A stretch of 23,296 bases of DNA, taken from the NCBI GenBank assembly GCA_023421735.1, contig JAEZSP010000026.1:1-23296 (forward strand), given 5' to 3'. Below are positions 1 through 7,844 of this stretch, one piece after another (positions within the stretch are counted from its first letter, which is position 1; each line of letters begins with the position of its first letter). Under the pieces are notes generated by a model that worked only from the letters and a program-made list of their open reading frames with translations, was not told where the DNA came from and did no database searches. The translations under genes were made by a program, and so were the position numbers. The stretch comes from Bacillota bacterium (lineage in GTDB: Bacteria; Bacillota_A; Clostridia; Christensenellales; Aristaeellaceae).

Positions 1-48
1 ATGTAATTCGTTGCCGACGAAACGGGTCCGTTGGGCAGTCGCCCGGAT

Positions 49-124
49 GCTGGCGTAGCTCAATTGGCAGAGCAGCTGATTTGTAATCAGCAGGTTGCGG
101 GTTCAAGTCCCATCGCCAGCTCCA
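49..124 (+). tRNA. tRNA-Thr: tRNA-Thr (anticodon TGT)
   Basis: A complete cloverleaf can be drawn. The acceptor stem GCTGGCG pairs with CGCCAGC, there is a D arm with GCTC/GAGC, and the anticodon stem GCTGA/TCAGC encloses the loop TTTGTAA, giving anticodon TGT, which reads ACA (Thr). The T arm carries TTCAAGT in its loop. The CCA end is encoded (122-124). It is the first gene of a three-tRNA cluster; no promoter is visible in the 48 bases before it, so transcription may start outside the window. Confidence 0.97.
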
Positions 125-144
125 TCCCCGGATTCATCGCATAT

Positions 145-229
<85 letters not shown>

Positions 230-233
230 AAGT

Positions 234-259
234 CCTCCCTTAGGACATCCTGAGGGAGG
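234..259 (+). terminator. Hairpin between tRNA-Tyr and tRNA-Leu
   Basis: An 11-bp stem with one T-G wobble (234-244 with 249-259) closes a four-base loop ACAT. Only three T follow it (262-264), so it is weak as a terminator. It may be a partial terminator or a processing hairpin inside the tRNA transcript. Confidence 0.4.
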
Positions 260-265
260 CGTTTC

Positions 266-353
266 GCGGGAATGGCGGAATTGGCAGACGCGCTAGATTC
301 AGGTTCTAGTGAACGATTTGTTCATGCAGGTTCAAGTCCTGTTTCCCGCACCA
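266..353 (+). tRNA. tRNA-Leu: tRNA-Leu (anticodon CAG)
   Basis: This is an 88-base class II tRNA. The acceptor GCGGGAA pairs with TTCCCGC. The anticodon stem CTAGA/TCTAG encloses TTCAGGT, giving anticodon CAG, which reads CTG (Leu). It has a long variable arm, a TTCAAGT loop in the T arm and an encoded CCA. A strong terminator begins three bases after the gene, so this is the last gene of the cluster. Confidence 0.97.
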
Positions 354-355
354 TC

Positions 356-393
356 AGCAGAGCCGTCGAACCCGACGGCTCTGCTCGCTTTTT
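356..393 (+). terminator. Intrinsic terminator of the tRNA cluster
   Basis: A perfect 13-bp stem (356-368 with 373-385) has the loop AACC and is followed, after CGC, by five T (389-393). It directly follows tRNA-Leu and closes the tRNA transcript. Confidence 0.93.
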
Positions 394-554
394 CTCTTAT
401 TGTCTTCGATTTTCTCGTATACGCTTACTTTTTAAGCAAGCATATGCTATAAGAGCACTCGCATGCAAGGTGCGAGTACCAGAACTTTTTTTTGCTATAC
501 CTAAAAGGGCCCGGCAAATAGGTACTGCGTTTTCAGGGGCATCCCTAACAGGGC
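394..554. other. Intergenic, no gene seen
   Basis: This AT-rich gap lies between the tRNA terminator and the 3' end of the minus-strand hydrolase. It holds a 7-bp hairpin (457-463 with 471-477) and a run of eight T at 486-493. The T run starts eight bases after the stem, so I do not call it a terminator. No reading frame here looks like protein. Confidence 0.6.
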
Positions 555-1445
555 TTAGTCAATAGGACATGCCTTGTTTAGGAATAGAAGCTGATCCTGA
601 AGGACCTGATCAAAATTAGGCGGAATATACATCTCAAAATGGCCGCATTTATACATGATAAGCCGGGATTTAGGAGCTTGCTTAGCAGCTTTGATGGCTG
701 GACCTATAGGGGTGGTTTTATCATATTGCGCTATCTGCACCAGCCAGGGAATGATCATCTTTTCTGCCAGCTTACCGGGTGAATAGGATAGCACGTTCAG
801 GAACACCCGACCGGCGACATTATCTTTGCTGAAATCGTAGTCTGAAGGATCAATCTTCGTAAATGCTTCCAGTGTCCCAGGATCGGTCATTGCGGCGAGA
901 TCCCCCGGTTTGCCAAAACTGGGTATGTAAAACGGGCGCATTCCTAAAGCCAGTTGGCACCTATCACGCAAAGAAGCATAAAGTAGTTGGATAATATGGA
1001 TAGGGCTATTCGCACGTGCGGTGGCGCGGCCATCCAGATTCGGAACCTGCGAGATTACCGCGGCTATCCTTCCATCCTTGACCGCCGCGGATACGACATG
1101 CCCTCCGCTGAACGATGTGCCCCAGAGAATGATTTTCTCAGGGTCAACTTCTTTTAACTCTCTGGCAAAGGCAATCGCCGCCTGCCAATCCTCCAACTGC
1201 TTTTCTATATCCAAAATACATTTGGGATCTCCTTCACTCTCACCGTAATGACGGTAATCAAAAACAAGAACATGATATCCTGCTGCAGCAAATGCTTTGG
1301 CGTACGAGTCAAGGCCCTTTTCCTTGACGCCTCCAAAACCAGGGGCCATGATGATGCAAGGCAATTGAGCATTGCCCGAAGCTCTATAAAACCAGCCGCC
1401 ACATTTTAATCCCTTTGACACGAATTGAATATTCTCTCTCTGCAT
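555..1445 (-). CDS. Alpha/beta hydrolase
   Basis: A 296-residue alpha/beta-hydrolase-fold protein, probably cytoplasmic since no signal peptide is seen. The nucleophile elbow is GTSFSGG (Ser111). Asp242 in AQYDKTTP and His269 in GHFEMY complete the likely catalytic triad. MAPGFGG near residue 34 fits the oxyanion-hole loop and YRHYGES near 65 is typical of the family. The start is supported by GAGGTG seven bases before the ATG. The gene stands alone, between the tRNA cluster and the decayed phnX/parA stretch. The substrate cannot be told from sequence; esterase or peptidase-like activity are both possible. The fold is secure, the reaction is not. Confidence 0.85.
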   Translation of the reverse strand: MQRENIQFVSKGLKCGGWFYRASGNAQLPCIIMAPGFGGVKEKGLDSYAKAFAAAGYHVLVFDYRHYGESEGDPKCILDIEKQLEDWQAAIAFARELKEVDPEKIILWGTSFSGGHVVSAAVKDGRIAAVISQVPNLDGRATARANSPIHIIQLLYASLRDRCQLALGMRPFYIPSFGKPGDLAAMTDPGTLEAFTKIDPSDYDFSKDNVAGRVFLNVLSYSPGKLAEKMIIPWLVQIAQYDKTTPIGPAIKAAKQAPKSRLIMYKCGHFEMYIPPNFDQVLQDQLLFLNKACPID

Positions 1446-1725
1446 GATTTTTCACCTCAAAACATATTTGGCTTCAATTCGTTATATAAACAAAAATTAC
1501 AATTCAGGTCGAACTTAGAGGAGGGGCGTCGGTGATATACCGGACCAATGCCGGCCTCGACCGCGCGAGCGATTTCGCTGATTTGAACGGATAAACTCTT
1601 TTCGAAATCAAGACCATTGGGCTACTCATTCACGAGCATTCCTTCACAAGCACAAGGTAGTTCCCAATTTCCTTTTAATTTTACAGCAAAGAGCAGAATT
1701 AAACAAGGGAATACGTATGCTGTAT
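1446..1725. other. Intergenic with unassigned open frame
   Basis: No intact gene is seen. On the minus strand an open frame without a start (about 1621-1457) reads through SVQISEIARAVEAGIG and then YHRRPSSKFD. It looks protein-like but I do not recognise it. Lying next to the phnX and parA remnants, it may be a third gene fragment. Confidence 0.35.
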
Positions 1726-1995
1726 CCCCAGCGAGGGCATACAATCCAGAAGTACAGAGTTGTATTGGCGCTTTACGCTGTCCAGATACTGTTTTAGAAC
1801 ATTTTCGCAGTTCATGGCGTTGACAAGTGAAACCTCCATACCCCAAAGCTCAATGCTGGCAGGTATGAGTTCAACACCTTCCGCGTGATGCAAAAGGCCC
1901 TCGCCCGGGGCGATGGTTCCTTCATCCAGCACCTTACCCATCACTATCGCCAGCGTCACCAGCAAACTGTCTGGCTGCGAGTAGCCAAGGCTCAA
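1726..1995 (-). pseudogene. parA: Internal fragment of ParA-family ATPase
   Basis: About 90 codons read as the middle of a clostridial ParA/Soj ATPase. Recognisable pieces are IAPGEGLLHHAEGVELIPA, ELWGMEVSLVNAM, VLKQYLDSVKRQY and LLDCMPSLG, the last being the segment that precedes NALAAADSVIIPVQ in intact proteins. The N-terminal Walker A (KGGxGKT) and everything after PSLG are missing, so it cannot be functional. Its 5' end abuts the phnX remnant at about 1995. ParA proteins of this kind are often carried on plasmids and integrative elements, so it may be the scar of such an element. The assignment rests on remembered family sequence. Confidence 0.75.
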
Positions 1996-2362
1996 GTGGT
2001 GGAGCCAATTCGGATGGCCGCTTCACGCAGCTTTTTATGGTTTCGAGAACCCCGGGCATCACCGCGCAGTTGTCCTTGAGAACTGAAAAGAGTGCGGGCT
2101 CAAATGTTTGGCAAATTGCGTCCACATCCGCCGCCTCAAAATCGCGCCCGTTCTGTTTCCTGAAATAGCCGCCGAGCCGTTCCCCCGAAAGCATCGTCCG
2201 GATGTGCGCGCGCTTTTGCATGCCCATGGGTGCGCGCGTCTCTTCCATGGTCGGGGAGAGGCCTGCGGATTCGAACGCCGATTGGAATGCCGCAACGGGC
2301 GCGAAACAGCCGAAATCAACCGCCGTGCCTGCCCAATCAAGAATTACAGTTGAAATCTTTAT
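1995..2362 (-). pseudogene. phnX: Truncated phosphonoacetaldehyde hydrolase
   Basis: The frame reads VILDWAGTAVDFGCFAP, RAPMGMQKRAHIRTML and MPGVLETIK. These match the N-terminal half of PhnX, a HAD-family enzyme that splits phosphonoacetaldehyde into acetaldehyde and phosphate. DWAGT holds the catalytic Asp nucleophile and the region around MGMQK the Schiff-base Lys. Three lesions are visible. The expected start codon, seven bases after GGAGG, is ATA (2362-2360). The run of five T at 2032-2036 (A on the coding strand) shifts the frame; one more base would restore KLREAAIRIGSTT. After GSTT the homology stops and the ParA fragment begins. No other phosphonate genes are nearby. Confidence 0.8.
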
Positions 2363-2496
2363 TCTTTTGCCTCCACCGTTATCTATTTTATAGTGATTAT
2401 ACCATACCTGCATATGCGCCTGATCACCTGAAAATCAAATACAGGTTCGGCAACGCGGATACGGATCGGGGGGTTGGATGCTAAAAGTGGGGCGGC

Positions 2497-2525
2497 TTTA
2501 CTCTTTTACGCTGATCTGATAGAAT
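2497..2525 (+). promoter_or_regulatory. Promoter for the D,D-peptidase gene
   Basis: TTTACT (2497-2502) and TAGAAT (2520-2525) are separated by 17 bases. That is four of six and five of six matches to the sigma-70/sigma-A consensus. It lies 93 bases before the preferred start codon at 2618. Confidence 0.6.
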
Positions 2526-2617
2526 AAAAGCGGCATAAAGTAGAATGTGTTGCGGTTTATATAGACGGTGAGATGGCAAACGCTGAAAACGGGGTCAGAA
2601 CGAAGAGGGTCTTAATT

Positions 2618-3286
2618 ATGTCAAAACATATGAAGCATGAACCGAAAAAGGCCAAAGCAAAGGTCGTTATCCTGATCTTTCTCGCTTTTTTGATGCTTGG
2701 CGGCGCCTTTTCAGCGGGTTGGTATTTCGGCGTGGATTCTACCCGATATAAAGGCAAGATACTGCTTGTGAACAGCGAAAACAAGCTTCCGGCGGATTAT
2801 GTTCCCGAAGGGCTTGTGAACCTCTATGAACAGCGGCACTCCTTCCGGCTTGCCTCGAGTGACATTTACCTGACGCGAGAAACCTACGAGGCGATGGAAA
2901 GGATGTTTGCCGCTGCCGAGGCGGACAATGTAAACGGCTTTATCATCACAAGCGGCTACCGCACCTACGAGCGGCAAAAGGCGATCTATGAGCAAAGTGA
3001 GCCGGGATATGCGCAGGAGCCGGGCGCGAGCGAGCATCAAACGGGGCTTGCCTTTGACGTGACTGCCGAAAACAGTGCGAACGGCTTTGAAAGCACCGAA
3101 CAATACGCCTGGCTATGGAAGCACGCGCACGAATACGGCTTTATACAGCGATATCCCGCGAACAAAGCGGATGTGACAGGCATCAGCTACGAGCCGTGGC
3201 ATTTTCGCTATGTTGGCGTGGAAGCCGCAACCCAAATCTACGACAAGGGGATCACGCTTGAGGAATTTTTGCGCGCCGCGCCTTGA
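2618..3286 (+). CDS. Membrane-anchored D,D-carboxypeptidase (LAS/VanY family)
   Basis: A 222-residue LAS-family (peptidase M15B) zinc peptidase expected to trim D-Ala-D-Ala ends of peptidoglycan stems outside the membrane. A lysine-rich N-terminus is followed by one membrane segment (about residues 15-38). The catalytic part has SGYRTYERQ (112-120), GASEHQTGLAFDV (136-148; His140 and Asp147 as zinc ligands) and EPWHFRYVG (Glu192 catalytic, His195 third ligand), so the active site looks complete. I chose ATG 2618 because GAGGG lies at good spacing; an in-frame ATG at 2573 has poor spacing. It is a single-gene unit with its own promoter and a terminator about 160 bases downstream. No vancomycin resistance genes lie nearby, so housekeeping wall trimming is likelier. 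Confidence 0.88.
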   Translation: MSKHMKHEPKKAKAKVVILIFLAFLMLGGAFSAGWYFGVDSTRYKGKILLVNSENKLPADYVPEGLVNLYEQRHSFRLASSDIYLTRETYEAMERMFAAAEADNVNGFIITSGYRTYERQKAIYEQSEPGYAQEPGASEHQTGLAFDVTAENSANGFESTEQYAWLWKHAHEYGFIQRYPANKADVTGISYEPWHFRYVGVEAATQIYDKGITLEEFLRAAP

Positions 3287-3444
3287 CATGGGCATTTTGG
3301 TTTTCCAAGGAGTGCGGTAGCGTCCTTATGCATGATGAGCGCGGCAATGAGCCGACGCGTTCGGCAAAAAAGAGAAAGCCTTCGTGATTCCCGTTTTTTG
3401 ATTTATTTTGCGTTTGTCAACGACCCAATTCGCAGCGCATTACG

Positions 3445-3475
3445 GCAAAAAAGCCCGATATTCGAGCTTTTTTGC
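3445..3475. terminator. Bidirectional intrinsic terminator
   Basis: A near-perfect inverted repeat (3445-3458 with 3462-3475, one mismatch, loop TAT) has A6 on its left arm and T6 on its right arm, so it can end transcription from either side. It lies between the convergent 3' ends of the D,D-peptidase gene and the ABC exporter operon. Confidence 0.8.
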
Positions 3476-3558
3476 GTGCCGATTTTGCCGTTTCAGGCGA
3501 TCAACGTCATGTGCGCGATGTCCTTGCTTTATCCATGCGCGCAATGCAAGTTATATGG

Positions 3559-5472
3559 TTAGGGTGTGTCAACTGTGCCAATTCGGTCGGCCATGTCCCG
3601 CATTTCTTCCTGCACGTAGTGCTGTGCCTGCGCATTCCAAAGCTCCTGATATTTTCCTGTCTGGGCAAGAAGCGTCTCATGGTTTCCGCGCTGCACCAAT
3701 CTACCCTCATGAAAAACGGCGATGTCGTGGCAAAAACGGCAGGAGGACAGCCGGTGGGAGATAAAGACCGCTGTTTTGTCGCGTATGATCTCGTTAAAAC
3801 GGGAGTAGATATCGAATTCCGCCATGGGATCCAGGGCGGCGGTTGGTTCGTCGAGTATGACGAGTTGTGCATCCTTGTAGATGGAACGGGCCAGCGCAAC
3901 CTTCTGCTTCTCGCCGCCGGAGAGCTGAACGCCCTCCTTGTCATACCCCTTGCCCAGGTAAGTGTCGATGCCCGCGGAGAGTGCCTTGAGCTTGTCGGTG
4001 AAGCCCGCCTTCATCAGGCAGTCGCGGATGGCATCCCCGTCCGGGTTTTCGGCGCAGGCTACGACCTGAGCGAGGGTGAGATCGGGGATCTCAAAGTCTT
4101 GAAAGACCACGCTGAAAAGCTGCATATACGCGTCATAGTCGTATTCCCAGACGTCGACGCCGTTGAGCGTGATGGTGCCCTCGGTTGGCGCATACAGGCG
4201 GCAGAGCAGTTTGATCATGGTGGTCTTGCCTGAGCCGTTCATGCCTACGACGGCCAGGCGCTCGCCGGCGCGGAAATGCAGGGTGACGTTATCCAATGCT
4301 TTACCGGCGGAACCCGGGTATTGGAAGGATACGCCCTCGAAGGCGAACGTCAGCGGACCGTTGTCGGGGTCTGGTGTCGGCAGCTTGCCGCCCCGGTGAT
4401 GGTCGGGCAGGTCCATGAAGCGATAGTACAGTTTGACGTAGACGGCGTTGTTCATCAGCGAAGCCATCGTGCTGGCAAAAGTCGTGATGTTTTGCACCAA
4501 TCCGGATGTCGCGCCGATGTACTGCACCGCGCTGCCCACAGGATACATGCCTGCCAATGTGCGCAGACCGATCAGCAGGTAGACGCCTCCGCCGATGACG
4601 GCGTTGAGCGCGGCGTTGACGCCGGAGATGCGGTTCTGGATCTTGAACAGCTTCAACCATGTTTTCAGGCTGGTGTTTTCGTCTATGATATTTCTGAGCA
4701 ACTTTTCTTGCCGATACAGCCGGATATCCTTGGCTGCCTTGTCGGCGTCGATGTAATGAAGGTAATAATGCGCGGTGTTGTTCCCCTTCTGGTTGTGTGC
4801 GAATGCCTCGCGTTCGCGTCCCTGCTGCCATTTTTGGATCTGCAATACGCCGACGACCACGGTCGCCACAGCGGCGGCCAACAGGAATATCGCCCAGTTG
4901 CCGGTCAGAAAGGACGGGGTGAATGTTGCGGCGGTGTGAAACATCCCGATCAGCAGCAGCAGCGCGCCGATCACGGAAAATCCCGTCGTCATCAGCTCGT
5001 TCATATTCCAGATCTGCCGCATGATGCCAAGACCGTTCCCGTTGGTTTTGGATTCGATGTCCGCAAGCAACTCGTTGACGGCGGTGTCTTCGATGTGCCT
5101 GTAATCCAGCACGGCGTATCGGCGGGCTAGATGGGCATGGAACCGCAGCCAAGTGCTCTCGTTGCGGATCTCCAATTGCCGTTCGACAAACGCGCTCAGG
5201 CACGCCAATGCGAAAGAGAGCCCCACTGCGACCGCCGCGTATCGGAGGACCAGCGGCAACTGCGCCCCGCCGCTCAGCAAGTTGATGATCTGCGCGGAGA
5301 GGAACAGAGCGACCAGGGGTGTGGCGGATTGCAGGAGAGCCGCCAATGCGGAAAGCGGGATTAATTGCGCGTCGATCAGATGAATTTCCCTGAAGCCGCG
5401 GAAGATATAGTACAGCGATTCCCGCAGGCTGAGGGCCTCTTCCTTTTTCTGTTCATTTTTAGGCTCCGACAT
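3559..5472 (-). CDS. ABC exporter half-transporter, second subunit
   Basis: A 637-residue fusion of a transmembrane domain (about residues 1-350) and an ATPase domain. The ATPase part has Walker A GMNGSGKTT (Lys416), a Q-loop VFQD, the signature LSGGEKQKVALARS, Walker B VILDEPTAALDP and the H-loop FISHRL, so it appears catalytically complete. The start is ATG 5472 with AGGAGG eight bases before it; a longer frame to 5529 lacks a ribosome binding site. The start overlaps the end of the upstream ABC gene by 14 bases, which points to translational coupling and a heterodimer. Substrate unknown: lipid, drug or peptide export are all possible. Confidence 0.88.
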   Translation of the reverse strand: MSEPKNEQKKEEALSLRESLYYIFRGFREIHLIDAQLIPLSALAALLQSATPLVALFLSAQIINLLSGGAQLPLVLRYAAVAVGLSFALACLSAFVERQLEIRNESTWLRFHAHLARRYAVLDYRHIEDTAVNELLADIESKTNGNGLGIMRQIWNMNELMTTGFSVIGALLLLIGMFHTAATFTPSFLTGNWAIFLLAAAVATVVVGVLQIQKWQQGREREAFAHNQKGNNTAHYYLHYIDADKAAKDIRLYRQEKLLRNIIDENTSLKTWLKLFKIQNRISGVNAALNAVIGGGVYLLIGLRTLAGMYPVGSAVQYIGATSGLVQNITTFASTMASLMNNAVYVKLYYRFMDLPDHHRGGKLPTPDPDNGPLTFAFEGVSFQYPGSAGKALDNVTLHFRAGERLAVVGMNGSGKTTMIKLLCRLYAPTEGTITLNGVDVWEYDYDAYMQLFSVVFQDFEIPDLTLAQVVACAENPDGDAIRDCLMKAGFTDKLKALSAGIDTYLGKGYDKEGVQLSGGEKQKVALARSIYKDAQLVILDEPTAALDPMAEFDIYSRFNEIIRDKTAVFISHRLSSCRFCHDIAVFHEGRLVQRGNHETLLAQTGKYQELWNAQAQHYVQEEMRDMADRIGTVDTP

Positions 5473-7288
5473 GCTGCGCCTCCTGATCACTACTATAGTA
5501 ATGGGCCTGTATGGAGAACATTTCGGCATACAATCCGCCCAGCGCCATCAACTCGTCGTGCGTCCCGATTTCCCTGATGTGCTGCCCGTCCAGCAGCACG
5601 ATGCGGTCGCAGAACCTTGTGCTTGCCAACCGATGCGAGATGTACACCGATGTCTTGTCGCGCGTCAGTTCGGCGTATTGCTGATAGACCTGATTTTCTG
5701 CGATGGGGTCGAGCGCGGCGGTCGGCTCGTCGAGGATCATCACCGGCGCGTCTTTATAAAGCGCGCGCGCCATGGCAAGTTTCTGTTTCTCGCCGCCGGA
5801 GAGGTCCAGCCCTTCCGCGTTGACTTCCCGCACAAGCAGCGTGTCTGCCTTCTCCGGCAGCACCTGTACCTTCTCCCACAACCCGGACAGTCGCAGACAG
5901 TTGGCGACGCGCACGTCGTCAGTATCCTGCGGCAGCGCCTGCGATACATTGTGTGCGATGCTGCTGGACAACAGGTGGATATCCTGAAACACGGTGGAGA
6001 ATAGCGTGAAATATTCGTCGCGGTTGAAGGCGCTGATGTCGACGCCGTCCATCCTGATCTCGCCTTCGGTTGGCTGATACAGGCCGCACAAGAGCTTGAC
6101 CAACGTGGTCTTGCCGGCGCCGTTGGCGCCGACGATGGCGATGCGCTCGCCGCCGGCAATTTCCAGATTGATGTCTTTGAGTGCAAAGTTTTCCGATTCG
6201 GGGTAGCGATAGGAGACGCCGCGCAGGGATATGGACGGCGGTGCGCCCTGCGGCAGTTCGTGTCCCGCGCCGGTGCGCATGCGGTCTGCGAGGTCGAGGA
6301 ACCGGCGGATATCGGATATCTCGCTGGAGGAGCGCAAGAGGTCGTTCGCGCTGGTGATCATGCCGGACACCCACCCGGCAAACGCACCGATGGCGGCGAA
6401 AACGAATATGAAGTTGCCCAGCGTGATCTGCCCCTGAAAGAACAGATAAATGAGAAACGCATACGCCGCGCCGTCCCGCAGCAAAATGAGGCCCGCGCCG
6501 ATGAGCTTGGCGTTCATGCGCTTCTTGGCGACTGAGGCGTTTCCTGCGTCGCTCTCGGCAAAATGCGCGTTCTGCTTGCGCATCAGCCAATCGATCATGT
6601 GATACAGGCGCATGTCCTTGGCGGCCGCACGGTTATGTAAAAAACCATTCAAGTACTGGATTTTGCGAAACACCGCCGAGCGTTCCTCCCGGGTCTTGAG
6701 CTCATACGCCCGATGCACGTACAATGCCCACGCGCTGATGGCGCCCGACGCGATCAAAAGCACGATGATCAGCGGATGTACGGTTGCGATGACGCTGCCA
6801 TACAGCAGGAAGCCCAGTATGTTGGTCAGAAGATGCGCCCACTCGCGGGGCATATTGGAGGAAGGGGAATGGTTGCTCTGTGCGGATTTATCCATCTTAT
6901 CTTTGACCGGTTTAATGGCGGGGTCCTCCATGACCTCGTAGTCCATGGTGATATTTTTGGGGAATATCCTCTTGTTAATATGACCGATGATGCCGACGGT
7001 GCCGACATTCCACTCGCAGACGTTGCGGGTATACGATTGCAGAAATTGCAGCAACACCATCAGGAGCGACAGCGAGCCGATCGTCAATACAAAACGCGAC
7101 GCGGACGCGTGTTCCGCCAGTAGATCGAGCAGCACCTTGGGCATCAAGATGCCGACAAAGGGGAGGGCGACCTGCATGAGCAGCGACACCGCGCTCATCA
7201 CAAGGACACTCGATGCGGTTTCCCAGTAGAACTGCAGGTTGAACTGCGTATTTGACCACAGACTATACTCCGGCTTCTCCCGTTTCAT
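5459..7288 (-). CDS. ABC exporter half-transporter, first subunit
   Basis: A 609-residue ABC protein with an N-terminal membrane domain of about six segments (residues 20-320) and a C-terminal ATPase. Walker A is GANGAGKTT (Lys393), the Q-loop VFQDIH, the signature LSGGEKQKLAMARA, Walker B MILDEPTAALDP and the H-loop YISHRLA. AAGGAGG lies just before the ATG at 7288. It is the first gene of a two-gene minus-strand operon whose second gene overlaps it. Both ATP sites look canonical, unlike heterodimers that carry one degenerate site. The substrate cannot be inferred. The operon is divergent from the rex unit across a 556-base gap. Confidence 0.88.
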   Translation of the reverse strand: MKREKPEYSLWSNTQFNLQFYWETASSVLVMSAVSLLMQVALPFVGILMPKVLLDLLAEHASASRFVLTIGSLSLLMVLLQFLQSYTRNVCEWNVGTVGIIGHINKRIFPKNITMDYEVMEDPAIKPVKDKMDKSAQSNHSPSSNMPREWAHLLTNILGFLLYGSVIATVHPLIIVLLIASGAISAWALYVHRAYELKTREERSAVFRKIQYLNGFLHNRAAAKDMRLYHMIDWLMRKQNAHFAESDAGNASVAKKRMNAKLIGAGLILLRDGAAYAFLIYLFFQGQITLGNFIFVFAAIGAFAGWVSGMITSANDLLRSSSEISDIRRFLDLADRMRTGAGHELPQGAPPSISLRGVSYRYPESENFALKDINLEIAGGERIAIVGANGAGKTTLVKLLCGLYQPTEGEIRMDGVDISAFNRDEYFTLFSTVFQDIHLLSSSIAHNVSQALPQDTDDVRVANCLRLSGLWEKVQVLPEKADTLLVREVNAEGLDLSGGEKQKLAMARALYKDAPVMILDEPTAALDPIAENQVYQQYAELTRDKTSVYISHRLASTRFCDRIVLLDGQHIREIGTHDELMALGGLYAEMFSIQAHYYSSDQEAQHVGA

Positions 7289-7767
7289 CTCATACCTCCT
7301 TTTTCAGGTCCGTTCAGCATGTCACTTCCGGCTAACGATGCCTTCCGACATGATGTTACCTGCAATAAACACCTGGTTTACGCATCATTTTTCAATAGTA
7401 TACAATGAATGAATCAAATGGGAAAGCAAGTAATGGTTGAATCAGACAAAAAGTTGCATGGATGACCTGCTACTCCACAGTCTGCATATTTCCGGATCGT
7501 TGCAAGAATCCATCTTTTCGCATGAGCCGACCGATCTGATCGAATTTTAGTATATTTGGGCATCAATCTGAACGTAAATCCGGACTGATTTTTTCTGTGA
7601 TTGAATCCATTTGGGGCGAAAAAAGAATCGGGACGACATCGCATGTGGTGGATTTTGAACGCATGCCTTTTTATTTTTGGCGGGTCTAATAAGATTGTTG
7701 TCGAGACGATTTTCATGCGTGTATAGGGCGTAATTCGTAAATTAACCGGATTGTTCTACAAAATTGA
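7289..7767. other. AT-rich gap between divergent operons
   Basis: This holds the 5' region of the ABC operon (minus strand) and the upstream region of rex (plus strand). A 100-codon minus-strand frame (7414-7716) has no good ribosome binding site and no recognisable family, and I do not call it. A short inverted repeat TTGT-TCT-ACAA at 7751-7761 lies just upstream of the rex -35 element. I see nothing else with confidence. Confidence 0.6.
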
Positions 7768-7796
7768 TAGACAGGGATCGGCTAAACCGGTATTAT
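7768..7796 (+). promoter_or_regulatory. Promoter of the rex-adhE unit
   Basis: TAGACA (7768-7773) and TATTAT (7791-7796) are separated by exactly 17 bases, five of six matches each to the sigma-A consensus. Transcription would start near 7803, about 40 bases before the rex start codon, inside the shared motif at 7800-7814. Confidence 0.75.
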
Positions 7797-7799
7797 TTA

Positions 7800-7814
7800 A
7801 TCGATAAATAAATA
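7800..7814 (+). promoter_or_regulatory. Shared operator candidate, copy 1
   Basis: ATCGATAAATAAATA lies just downstream of the rex -10 element and spans the predicted transcription start. A copy with 14 of 15 identical bases lies before the alcohol dehydrogenase/nfn/hyd unit (15150-15164). The position suits a repressor. Rex acting on its own promoter is a natural candidate, but the sequence is not the canonical TTGTGA-type Rex palindrome. Confidence 0.45.
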
Positions 7815-7844
7815 CTGAAATGAACGAGGAAGGATGCGGTATTC

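Noticed and set aside
457..493. Hairpin followed by a run of eight T
   Set aside because: The stem is only seven pairs and the T run starts eight bases after it, so it does not fit an intrinsic terminator.
272..565. A 97-codon plus-strand frame
   Set aside because: It starts inside tRNA-Leu and runs through its terminator, so it is not a gene.
2573..2617. Longer start for the D,D-peptidase at 2573
   Set aside because: The 15 extra codons have no properly spaced ribosome binding site, while ATG 2618 does, and the extra residues would precede the normal Lys-rich anchor.
7414..7716. A 100-codon minus-strand frame in the gap upstream of the ABC operon
   Set aside because: It has no ribosome binding site, no family resemblance and base use of intergenic DNA.
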